Positions 15,814-23,537 of a stretch of DNA of 47,238 nt are shown piece by piece. The translations under genes and the position numbers were made by a program. The stretch's first letter is position 1. Every line of letters starts with the position of its first letter. Location: assembly GCA_017446745.1 (NCBI GenBank), contig JAFSQF010000098.1:1-47238 (forward strand), given 5' to 3'. This DNA is from Bacteroidales bacterium (lineage in GTDB: Bacteria; Bacteroidota; Bacteroidia; Bacteroidales; P3). The notes under the pieces were generated by a model. The model was not told the DNA's origin and searched no databases. It saw only the letters and a program-made list of their open reading frames with translations.

Positions 15814-17820
15814 ATGAAAGTAAATAATACAACTCTACGTTTAACGATATGGGCAGTGCTGATGAGCGTCTGCTTTTATGCCAACAGCCAGCAGAACGAC
15901 CAGGCTGTTGCCAAGACAAAATACAGAGGCAGCCATACGGTTACACGGTTCGACTCTACGACAGTCTACATGGAGGAAACGGGATTAAGCCGTGTGGAGT
16001 ACCACAAACGCATCTCAATGGTGGACCACAAGGGCTGCGCCGACAACAGCGTGGTGAAGATGGACTACGACCCGCTGTCGGCCTATGTGGAGATCCGCAA
16101 GGTGCTGGTGCACCGCCACTATACGGGCCAGACCGACACCATCACCGCCCCGGTGCTCGACTATGTGGCTCCGGCGCGTCTGATTTATTGGGGGGCATCG
16201 CAAAAAATGGTGGAGGTGGGCCTGCTACACCCGGGCGACGAGCTGGAAGTGTGGTCGTTCCGCAAAGGATACACCTATGCCCTTTTGGGAGCAGAAAACA
16301 CAGTGGGGAACGTCCCCGAGCGTTCCATTGCATCGAACAGCAACGACGACAGCCGTTACATCCCTCCGATGCGAGGACATTTCTACGACATCGTGCCCTT
16401 CTGGAGCGACCAGCCCATCAACGACAAGGTGTACTCCGTCAACGTCCTGAAATCAAAGAAGCTGCGCTTCCGCTTCTACAACGACATGAGCGGTGTAACA
16501 ATAGATTCCACCGACCTTGGCGACCGCATGGTCTACACCTTCCGCCGGCACGACATCATGCCCCTCAAGCACGAGCCCTCGGCCCTGGCCGACAACGACA
16601 TGCAATGCAAACTGCTGCTCAGCACCGCTCCCAACTGGGAGGCTAAATCCATGTGGTTCTATGGCGTCAACGAGGACTATGGCAGTTTCACCACCACACC
16701 CGCAGTCACCGCCAAGGTGCGCGAGCTCCTGGCTCCCGCCAAGACCGAGCTTGACAGCATCAGCATCCTCACCCACTGGGTGGCCGACAACATCCGCTAC
16801 TGCGGCATCTCGATGGGCGACGGCGAGGGCTACACGCTCCACAACGCCGAGATGAACTTCACCGACCGTTGCGGCGTATGCAAAGACAAAGCCGGCATGC
16901 TGGTCACCATGCTGCGTGCCGCCGGCTTCAAGAGCTATGCCGCCATGACCATGGCCGGCGAACGCATAGACCGCATCCCCGCCGACCAGTTCAACCATAG
17001 CGTCTGCGTGGTGCAACGTCGCAACGGGCGCTACGAGCTGCTCGACCCCACGTGGGTGCCCAACGTGCGCGAGCTCTGGAGCAGCGCCGAGCAGCAACAG
17101 GGCTATCTCATGGGCTTGCCCCAAGGCGCCGACCTGATGGAGACCCCCACCTCGCCCGCCGAGAACCACTACCTGCGCATCAACGGCACCTCGACGATCA
17201 AGAAAAACGGCACCCTCGAGGGCACGTTCACCATAACCGCCGAAGGCCAGAGCGACGCAGCAGTGCGCGGCGTGTTCCGCGGGCGACAAAGCGAATGGCA
17301 ACGCAACCTGGAGCTGAAGTTGCTGCGCATAGCCCCCAACGCCACAATAAAGAAAGTGACCCACACCGACCCCGACCACTATCTGGACCAGCCTGTCAGC
17401 ATCACCTATTATTATAGTATCCCCGACTACGCCATCATCGACGGCGACAACCTCATTTTCATCCCGCTGACAGCACGCAACCTCTACGCCAGTGCCATGG
17501 GCCACCTGCGTTTCGACACGGTGATGGAAAGCCGCACGCAGCCCTTTGCCGACCGTTGCTCGCGTCTGGTGGAGATTAACGAGACCATCACCCTCCCAGC
17601 CGAATACAAGAGCATGGACTATGCCGCCACGATCGACGGCGTGGTGTCGCCCGCCGTCAACTACGGCTGCGGCTTCCAGCTGCAGGGCAAGCAGCTCCAT
17701 TTCGGCGAGAGCGCCATGTTCAACAAGCGCATCTACGACGCCGCCGACTGGCCCGCCTTCCGCCAAGCCGTCCGCAACCAGAAAGTGGTGGCAGCCACAC
17801 CAGTGATTTTAAAGAAATAA
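15814..17820 (+). CDS. DUF3857 and transglutaminase-like domain protein (catalytic triad present)
   Basis: The protein has 668 residues. A signal peptide (about 1-25, VLMSVCFYANSQ) is followed by a DUF3857 beta domain (about 40-290) and a transglutaminase-core domain (about 310-420). The Cys-His-Asp triad is visible as RCGVCKDKAGML, FNHSVCVV and YELLDPTWVP. A C-terminal beta-rich DUF3858-like region follows (about 450-660). The expected location is the periplasm. Related proteins are widespread in Bacteroidetes and their substrates are unknown. It lies between the DUF4105 gene and a catalytically degenerate paralogue, so the three probably act together. Confidence 0.85.
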   Translation: MKVNNTTLRLTIWAVLMSVCFYANSQQNDQAVAKTKYRGSHTVTRFDSTTVYMEETGLSRVEYHKRISMVDHKGCADNSVVKMDYDPLSAYVEIRKVLVHRHYTGQTDTITAPVLDYVAPARLIYWGASQKMVEVGLLHPGDELEVWSFRKGYTYALLGAENTVGNVPERSIASNSNDDSRYIPPMRGHFYDIVPFWSDQPINDKVYSVNVLKSKKLRFRFYNDMSGVTIDSTDLGDRMVYTFRRHDIMPLKHEPSALADNDMQCKLLLSTAPNWEAKSMWFYGVNEDYGSFTTTPAVTAKVRELLAPAKTELDSISILTHWVADNIRYCGISMGDGEGYTLHNAEMNFTDRCGVCKDKAGMLVTMLRAAGFKSYAAMTMAGERIDRIPADQFNHSVCVVQRRNGRYELLDPTWVPNVRELWSSAEQQQGYLMGLPQGADLMETPTSPAENHYLRINGTSTIKKNGTLEGTFTITAEGQSDAAVRGVFRGRQSEWQRNLELKLLRIAPNATIKKVTHTDPDHYLDQPVSITYYYSIPDYAIIDGDNLIFIPLTARNLYASAMGHLRFDTVMESRTQPFADRCSRLVEINETITLPAEYKSMDYAATIDGVVSPAVNYGCGFQLQGKQLHFGESAMFNKRIYDAADWPAFRQAVRNQKVVAATPVILKK

Positions 17821-17837
17821 CAAGAAAAATCCAGGAC

Positions 17838-17864
17838 CTATAGAAACTATAGAAACTATAGAAA
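17838..17864 (+). repeat. Three tandem CTATAGAAA units
   Basis: A perfect 9-bp repeat, three copies, in the 58-base gap before the second DUF3857 gene. It is followed by an A-run. Confidence 0.8.
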
Positions 17865-17878
17865 AAAAAACAACTTCA

Positions 17879-19363
17879 ATGAAAAGAGCCCTCAAAATAA
17901 TATTCGCTATTGCGACCGTCACAATTATCAATTCGCAAGCCTCCGTCAGCCAAGCACAGGATGCCGTCTACAACCTCATACGCCATCATTATACTTTGAA
18001 CGCCGACGGAAGCATAGACCTGCGCTACCGCAAAGAAATCAAGCTGCTGCGCAACCGAGCCATCACAGCCTATGCCGACAAGGGCGAGACATTCATAATC
18101 TACAACCCCGCCTACGACCAGCTGACCATCAACGAGAGCTATACCATCCGCAAAGACGGCAGCCGCGTGCAGACCCCTCCCAACGCCTTCATCGACCAGC
18201 TGCCATCGCAGTGCGAGAACTGCGGACGCTACAACGGCATCCGCGAACGCGTGGTGGTGCATACCGCCCTGGAGTATGAATGCACCATAGTGCTCGACTA
18301 CACCATCCACCACAAAGGCCTCAACGGTTGGAGAGAGAGCATCGAACTGACGAAAGACTGCCCCGTGGAAAAATTCGAACTTATTGTTGACGCAGCAAAA
18401 GACAAGCATTGGGAAGCCACCCTCACGAACGGCACCAAGAGCTGCAAAGAACTGAGCGATGGGCATGCCTACCACCTTGTTGCCACCAACCTGGAGCAAA
18501 ACATCATCGAGAGCTATTCGGCACAGTCCTACCCCACCGTCGACATTGCCCTTAATGCAACAAACCACATCAACGATACGGTGTTTGCCGCCCCCTCCCC
18601 TCTTCCCGAGGCCGAGGATGTGGTCGGCGAACTCTACGACCGCGATTCCACCGTGTGGGCCAACAACATACAGGGCTGGGTAGCCGACAACATTCACACC
18701 ATAGGCCTCGATATGCGTTATGTTGACTATACCGTCGCCGCGCCACGCACCACCTTGCTCAGCAGCTGCGGGACCCCCGCTGAAAAGAACGCCCTGCTTG
18801 CCGCCATGCTGCACGTGGCTGGCTTCAGAGCCAAGAGCTTCAGCGAGGGAGTGTTGCTGACCCTCAGCGAAAACAACATAGACCTGGACTACCACCTCTC
18901 GGCCAACAACAAGACGCCGATGCGCCTGTGGGGACGTGCCATCGACCATCAGCGTACCATCACCCTGACGCGTCAGCTGGCATGGAACGGCAAAGCCATC
19001 GGAGGGGGCTATGAGCAGATGACCATCCCCACCGAGGAGGGAAGCATAAGCATCGACCCTGCCCGGCTGACGCAGGAACGCAAAAGCCCTCTGCGCCTCA
19101 AAAACTGCGACGAACAATACCACTACACCATCGTCCCTCCCGCCGGCAGCCGCTTAGTGAAGCCCGTCAGCATCAGCTATTCGCAGAAAGGAATCGGCAC
19201 AATCGCCATAGCCATCAAGCAACTGGCCGACGGCAACATCGACGTGGTGCGCAAACTGAACATCGATGTGGAAAACGGCATAGTGACCACCAAGCAGTAC
19301 AAAAAATTCCGCAAGATGATGCAAGATTGGCGCACCAATTCCATCATCACCATAGCACATTAA
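17879..19363 (+). CDS. DUF3857/transglutaminase-like paralogue, probably catalytically inactive
   Basis: The protein has 494 residues. A signal peptide (about 1-26, ends SVSQAQ) is followed by a DUF3857-like beta region and a transglutaminase-like core around residues 265-320. Aligned with the upstream paralogue, KDKAGMLVTMLRAAGF corresponds to AEKNALLAAMLHVAGF. The catalytic Cys position (GVC) then falls on GTP, so Cys is replaced by Pro. No clear catalytic His follows, although an Asp-Pro (SIDPARL) remains. It may be a binding or regulatory partner of the active paralogue. It is a plausible operon member with 15814-17820. Confidence 0.75.
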   Translation: MKRALKIIFAIATVTIINSQASVSQAQDAVYNLIRHHYTLNADGSIDLRYRKEIKLLRNRAITAYADKGETFIIYNPAYDQLTINESYTIRKDGSRVQTPPNAFIDQLPSQCENCGRYNGIRERVVVHTALEYECTIVLDYTIHHKGLNGWRESIELTKDCPVEKFELIVDAAKDKHWEATLTNGTKSCKELSDGHAYHLVATNLEQNIIESYSAQSYPTVDIALNATNHINDTVFAAPSPLPEAEDVVGELYDRDSTVWANNIQGWVADNIHTIGLDMRYVDYTVAAPRTTLLSSCGTPAEKNALLAAMLHVAGFRAKSFSEGVLLTLSENNIDLDYHLSANNKTPMRLWGRAIDHQRTITLTRQLAWNGKAIGGGYEQMTIPTEEGSISIDPARLTQERKSPLRLKNCDEQYHYTIVPPAGSRLVKPVSISYSQKGIGTIAIAIKQLADGNIDVVRKLNIDVENGIVTTKQYKKFRKMMQDWRTNSIITIAH

Positions 19364-19381
19364 GCACACCGACGCCGAAAA

Positions 19382-19438
19382 CGTAACAAAATCTTAATGC
19401 TTTCGTAACCGTCACGTAACATTTACGCGCTACTTTTG
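19382..19438 (+). promoter_or_regulatory. Pho-box-like phased repeats plus promoter of the Na/Pi transporter
   Basis: CGTAAC occurs at 19382-19387, 19404-19409 and 19415-19420, and a related CTTAAT at 19393-19398. These four positions are spaced exactly 11 bases, the layout of PhoB/PhoP direct-repeat sites. They run into a -7 element TACTTTTG at 19431-19438. Phosphate control is inferred from the spacing and the downstream gene. Confidence 0.6.
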
Positions 19439-19466
19439 CAGTCGAAACGAGAAAAAGATTTCGACT

Positions 19467-21149
19467 ATGAACGTATTAGATGTTATACTGATTATCATCA
19501 AATTTGGCGGCGCACTGGCAGTGTTTCTGTTCGCCATGAAAATGATGAGCGAAGGCTTGCAGAAAATTGCAGGCAGCAAGATGCGTGCCGTGCTGAGCCG
19601 CTTCACGGGGCGTCCCTGGAACGGAATCCTCACGGGACTGATTGTCACGGCGGTCATCCAAAGTTCGTCGGCCACCACCGTGATGGTGGTAAGCTTCGTC
19701 AATGCCGGCATGCTGGCGTTGCGTGGCGCCATTGCCGTCATTATGGGTGCCAACATCGGCACCACGGCGACAGCGTGGATCATAACCTTTTTCGGCTTGG
19801 GTGGCGGCGGCGGAGCCTTCAGCCTGCCGATGCTGCTGGGCTTGATAAGCCTATTCTTCATATTCTCGAAGAGCGACAGACTGCAATATGTAGGGCAGAC
19901 GATTATGGGCCTCACCATGCTGCTGGTGGGCATGGACCTGCTGCAGGCTGCCATGCCCAACCTCGAGGAGTATCCCGGGTTGCTGGAGGCCATGGCCTCG
20001 GTGGGCGACCACGGTTTCTGGTCGGTGCTGCTGTTCATCGTCGTCGGCACACTGCTGACCTGCCTGGTGCAGTCGTCGTCGGCCATGATGGCCATAACGC
20101 TGCTGATGTGCTACAACGGCCTCATCACCATGCCAGTAGCCATAGCCCTGGTGTTGGGACAGAACATCGGCACCACTATCACTGCCAACCTGGCGGCAAT
20201 GGTGACCAACGCGGCAGGCAAGAAGGCGGCACGCGCCCACTTGGTGTTCAACGTGGTGGGAGTGCTGATAACCCTGACGGTACTGAACCCCTTTACAGCC
20301 CTCGTCAACAACATCTTCCCCAACGACCTGCCGATGGCCATAACCCTGTTCCACACCCTCTTCAATGTGGGCAACACCCTGATACTGGTGTGGTTCATCC
20401 CGCAAATAGAGAAGTTGGTGAACTGGATGGTGCCCGAGAAGAAAGAGGAGGGCGACGAAGTGTTCCGCCTCACATACATAGAGCCCACCCTGCTCTCCAC
20501 CGCCGAGCTTAACCTACAGAATGCCAAGAAAGAAATTGAGGTGTTCTCGCGCCGGGTGCTGAAGATGTATACCTTCCTACCCGGGCTGTGCACCGCCAAG
20601 GACGACAAGGAATTCGACGCCACAATGCAACGCATAGCCAAATATGAGGGCATCACCGACAATATGGAGATGGAGATAAGCAAGTTCCTCACCCTCGTAG
20701 GCTCTGGCGACCTCAGCAAACACGGCTCCGAGCGCATCAGCACCATGCTGCGTATCATCGACAACCTGGAGTCGATAGGCGACACCATATACCAGATAGC
20801 CATGACACGACGCAACAAACGCGAAGATGCGTTGCATTTCGACAACCAGATGAACGCCAATCTGGAAGAGATGACCGCGCTGGTGCAGGAAGCCCTCGAC
20901 GTGATGGACAGCAACCTTCACGACTACGACCATGTGAACCTCGACGCCGCCTACGAGGCCGAGCGTCGCATCAACGAATTCCGCAACCAGCTGCGCGCCA
21001 AGCATCTGGAAGCCATCAAACAAGGCACCTACGACTACGCCACCGGCAACGCCTACTCGAGCCTCTACGCCCTCTATGAGAAACTGGGCGACTACGTCAT
21101 CAACGTCAGCGAAGCCATCGACAATAGCCGCAAACATCAGGAAGACTGA
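19467..21149 (+). CDS. Na+/phosphate cotransporter family protein with PhoU-like C-terminus
   Basis: The protein has 560 residues. The NptA/SLC34-type membrane part (residues 1-320) carries two inverted QSSS repeats, VTAVIQSSSATTVMVVSFVN and LTCLVQSSSAMMAITLLM, each followed by a GANIGTT/GQNIGTT motif. The C-terminal cytoplasmic part (about 350-555) is helical and PhoU-like (for example MLRIIDNLESIGDTIYQIA). Expected role: sodium-coupled phosphate uptake or efflux across the inner membrane, tuned by the PhoU-like tail. It follows a separate promoter with phased 11-bp repeats and is followed by a terminator at 21241-21270. Confidence 0.9.
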   Translation: MNVLDVILIIIKFGGALAVFLFAMKMMSEGLQKIAGSKMRAVLSRFTGRPWNGILTGLIVTAVIQSSSATTVMVVSFVNAGMLALRGAIAVIMGANIGTTATAWIITFFGLGGGGGAFSLPMLLGLISLFFIFSKSDRLQYVGQTIMGLTMLLVGMDLLQAAMPNLEEYPGLLEAMASVGDHGFWSVLLFIVVGTLLTCLVQSSSAMMAITLLMCYNGLITMPVAIALVLGQNIGTTITANLAAMVTNAAGKKAARAHLVFNVVGVLITLTVLNPFTALVNNIFPNDLPMAITLFHTLFNVGNTLILVWFIPQIEKLVNWMVPEKKEEGDEVFRLTYIEPTLLSTAELNLQNAKKEIEVFSRRVLKMYTFLPGLCTAKDDKEFDATMQRIAKYEGITDNMEMEISKFLTLVGSGDLSKHGSERISTMLRIIDNLESIGDTIYQIAMTRRNKREDALHFDNQMNANLEEMTALVQEALDVMDSNLHDYDHVNLDAAYEAERRINEFRNQLRAKHLEAIKQGTYDYATGNAYSSLYALYEKLGDYVINVSEAIDNSRKHQED

Positions 21150-21240
21150 TTATTATAAAGTATTTTATATAGGGGACTTCTATTAATTGCCTCGAAGAGG
21201 CACACTCTCAATAACCCCGCACGTAGTGTGGGGAAATGTA

Positions 21241-21270
21241 AAATCACGGCCTTAGGGTCGTGATTTTTTT
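21241..21270 (+). terminator. Terminator after the Na/Pi transporter gene
   Basis: Stem AAATCACG / CGTGATTT (21241-21248 and 21259-21266) with a ten-base loop, running into eight T residues. It is about 90 bases past the stop, after the first hairpin repeat. Confidence 0.75.
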
Positions 21271-21271
21271 T

Positions 21272-21301
21272 AGCAATCATCAAAAAATAAGTTGATACAA
21301 T
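21272..21301. repeat. Dispersed repeat G, copy 1
   Basis: TAGCAATCATC, an A-rich stretch, then GTTGATACAAT. Further copies are at 21414-21445, about 30056-30085 and 42833-42862. ATCAA and TTGAT form short inverted arms. Confidence 0.75.
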
Positions 21302-21545
21302 AAAGCCCCGGAGGGGCTTACTCTCAATAACCCCGCACGTAGTGTGGGGCTAAAAAAATTTCACACCTTTGTCACACAATTCAAAATTTTTTGCCTCTAA
21401 CTTGGCGAAAGAAGTAAGCAATCATCAAAAAATAAGTTGATACAATAAAGCCCCGGAGGGGCTTACTCTCAATAACCCCGCACATAGTGTGGGGCTTGCA
21501 TACAATTCATAATCTCGTAATCTATAAAAATAGAAATCAAACAAT

Positions 21546-23537
21546 ATGAAAAGACTTTTATTGATATTAATAATTTGCCTTTCTTCTTTATCCGCCCAAG
21601 CCCAGCACTTCGACTGGGTGAGGTCCTACTTCGGTCCTGACTATGATGACGGTATCCCGGCGAATGAAGTCCTCGGCTCGGTGATGGACAGCAAAGGGAA
21701 TGTCTATATCCTCGGACAGTTCCTCGGTAGTGCCAGATGGGACGACGATACAGGTATTCTTCCATTTTCAGCCCACCGCAATCGGAGTGCCGTCATAGCC
21801 AAGTTCTCGCCAACGGGCGAAATGTTGTGGCACAAGGAACTGTATTCCAGCTATACCGATGTTAATGTATACACAATAAGGATGTTAGGTGATACTGCCC
21901 TTATGCTATATTCTATGTTTATGTTCCCTTTTGACCACGGATACAGCGAAAAGAATGAGTTATATTACTTTGATACACTACTGACCACATCCGAACGGTT
22001 TCCTCAAGCACCAGATAGTCTGGTGTCTCCTGACTTTTACTATGTATTTTCAACTTTGGGGCTGGAAAGTGGAAATGTCATAGAGGAACATTCCTGGATA
22101 CCCGCTTTTGTCAAGAATGACGGTTCCCTGTTAAGATTTCGAGAAGGCGGCTATTTATGTACAAACCTTGCGCAACGAAACTCTTTCAATGTTGACAGCG
22201 ACGGGAATATAATTCTGGCTCGCGTCACAAATGATCTTTTTGGAATATACTGTGACACCTGTCCCGGTGGACGTTCTTACTGGTCTCCTTCCTATGGCAA
22301 CCTCCGTTCGTTCCGAATGTTGATAGACGGAGGTTCGAAGATACTGGAGGTTCCGTTGGAACCATCCAGTGTGTGCAACTATCAGTTGTTAAAACTATCG
22401 CCCCATTTCGACAGTATTATTGCAAGCACATATATCTTCGACTCTACCTGGCGCGACACACATGAAGGAATGAGAACTTTGAATTTGAATTCCATTGATA
22501 TTGATATCAACGACAATATATATATGGCTTTTGATCGTACACAATATCCTCTCGACAGGATGCCTGTAAAAAAATCCGATACGTTGGCAATGGAGTGGAG
22601 TTCGTGTATGATTAAGTACAATTCGGAATTAATGCCTACGGGTCTTGTACAGGTGACAGCCTCTGAAGCACCTAGCGGGCATCCTGCAGGAGTTTTGAGC
22701 ATTATAAGCACATACTACGACACGACGAGCAACTCTCTCTTCCTGCGCGGTACATCGGGTAGAAGTCCCGAATACTCCACATTGAACTACAGAGGCGACA
22801 CGCTCAACCTTATGAACAACGCTTGCTGGCTCCGCTTGAACGCCGACGACCTAAACCTTCTCTCCTACGGCAAGGCCCGTTCTTTAGGGACAAGATCATA
22901 CGAAAGGACTTATTTTTACTCTGACAGATATGCTTGGTCCCATAACGGCTCATTTGTAGCATCAGGCAACAGGGTATTCTGCCAATTGATGTTCCAGTCC
23001 AACATACTCTACAAGGACACTCAGATAAACAGCCCCTACGGTATGGGACTCTTTATTTGGGACTATGACGGCCACGAGTTAGCCTATATCGACTACAATT
23101 CCAACAGTATAGATAATCAGCACGCCTACATCCATTTTAAGGATTGTTCGTTGTTAGTTAGCGGCACCCTTGCTGCCGATGCCGACTTTGGTAGTTTCCA
23201 CGTAAATGCAGCGTACAACAGCCACGCATATCTCGCTAAATACACCGACACGGCGTTTATGCTACCGTATGTATATACCGACCCCCATCCAGAACAAATT
23301 GACGAAACAGAACAATCAATTTGCCAGATTTACCCTAATCCGACATGCGACAACCTGTTTATTAATGTCACTGACGAACAAATATCTAATGTCTATATAA
23401 TTTCATCGCTGGGAAAACGAAAGGAAATCAAAGTGTTTGGCAATAGGGTATCTTTGTCAATGGTGCCATCTGGCATCTATTATCTTCAGATTATCACAAA
23501 TAGGAATATCTATCAACAAAAAATAATAAAAATATGA
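21546..23537 (+). CDS. T9SS-sorted secreted protein with beta-propeller-like repeats
   Basis: The protein has 663 residues. The signal peptide is LLLILIICLSSLSAQAQ. The body has repeated SBBP/NHL-like blade features (for example MDSKGNVYILGQFLG, AVIAKFSPTGEMLWHKEL, NDNIYMAFD), which suggest a propeller. The C-terminus is a T9SS type A sorting domain (CQIYPNPTCDNLFINV, ending NRNIYQQKIIKI). Family knowledge predicts export through T9SS and surface attachment or release. Its TGA overlaps the ATG of the next gene (ATGA at 23534-23537), so translation of the two is probably coupled. Function unknown. Confidence 0.8.
   Translation: MKRLLLILIICLSSLSAQAQHFDWVRSYFGPDYDDGIPANEVLGSVMDSKGNVYILGQFLGSARWDDDTGILPFSAHRNRSAVIAKFSPTGEMLWHKELYSSYTDVNVYTIRMLGDTALMLYSMFMFPFDHGYSEKNELYYFDTLLTTSERFPQAPDSLVSPDFYYVFSTLGLESGNVIEEHSWIPAFVKNDGSLLRFREGGYLCTNLAQRNSFNVDSDGNIILARVTNDLFGIYCDTCPGGRSYWSPSYGNLRSFRMLIDGGSKILEVPLEPSSVCNYQLLKLSPHFDSIIASTYIFDSTWRDTHEGMRTLNLNSIDIDINDNIYMAFDRTQYPLDRMPVKKSDTLAMEWSSCMIKYNSELMPTGLVQVTASEAPSGHPAGVLSIISTYYDTTSNSLFLRGTSGRSPEYSTLNYRGDTLNLMNNACWLRLNADDLNLLSYGKARSLGTRSYERTYFYSDRYAWSHNGSFVASGNRVFCQLMFQSNILYKDTQINSPYGMGLFIWDYDGHELAYIDYNSNSIDNQHAYIHFKDCSLLVSGTLAADADFGSFHVNAAYNSHAYLAKYTDTAFMLPYVYTDPHPEQIDETEQSICQIYPNPTCDNLFINVTDEQISNVYIISSLGKRKEIKVFGNRVSLSMVPSGIYYLQIITNRNIYQQKIIKI

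Larger units (their letters stand above)
21188..21495. repeat. Three copies of a double-hairpin repeat (GCC..GGC plus CCCCGCAC..GTGTGGGG)
   Basis: Copies lie at 21188-21233, 21304-21350 and 21448-21495. Each has a first hairpin (TGCCTC-GAA-GAGGCA in copy 1; AGCCCC-GGA-GGGGCT in copies 2 and 3), then ACTCTCAATAA, then a hairpin CCCCGCAC-GTA-GTGTGGGG (copy 3 has ATA in the loop). Copies 2 and 3 are preceded by the dispersed repeat GCAATCATC...GTTGATACAAT. The 396-base gap holds no gene. Confidence 0.9.

Noticed and set aside
16453-17766. A 437-codon open frame opposite the first transglutaminase-like gene
   Set aside because: Shadow of a well-supported gene; Val/Gly/His-rich artefact of GC-biased codons.
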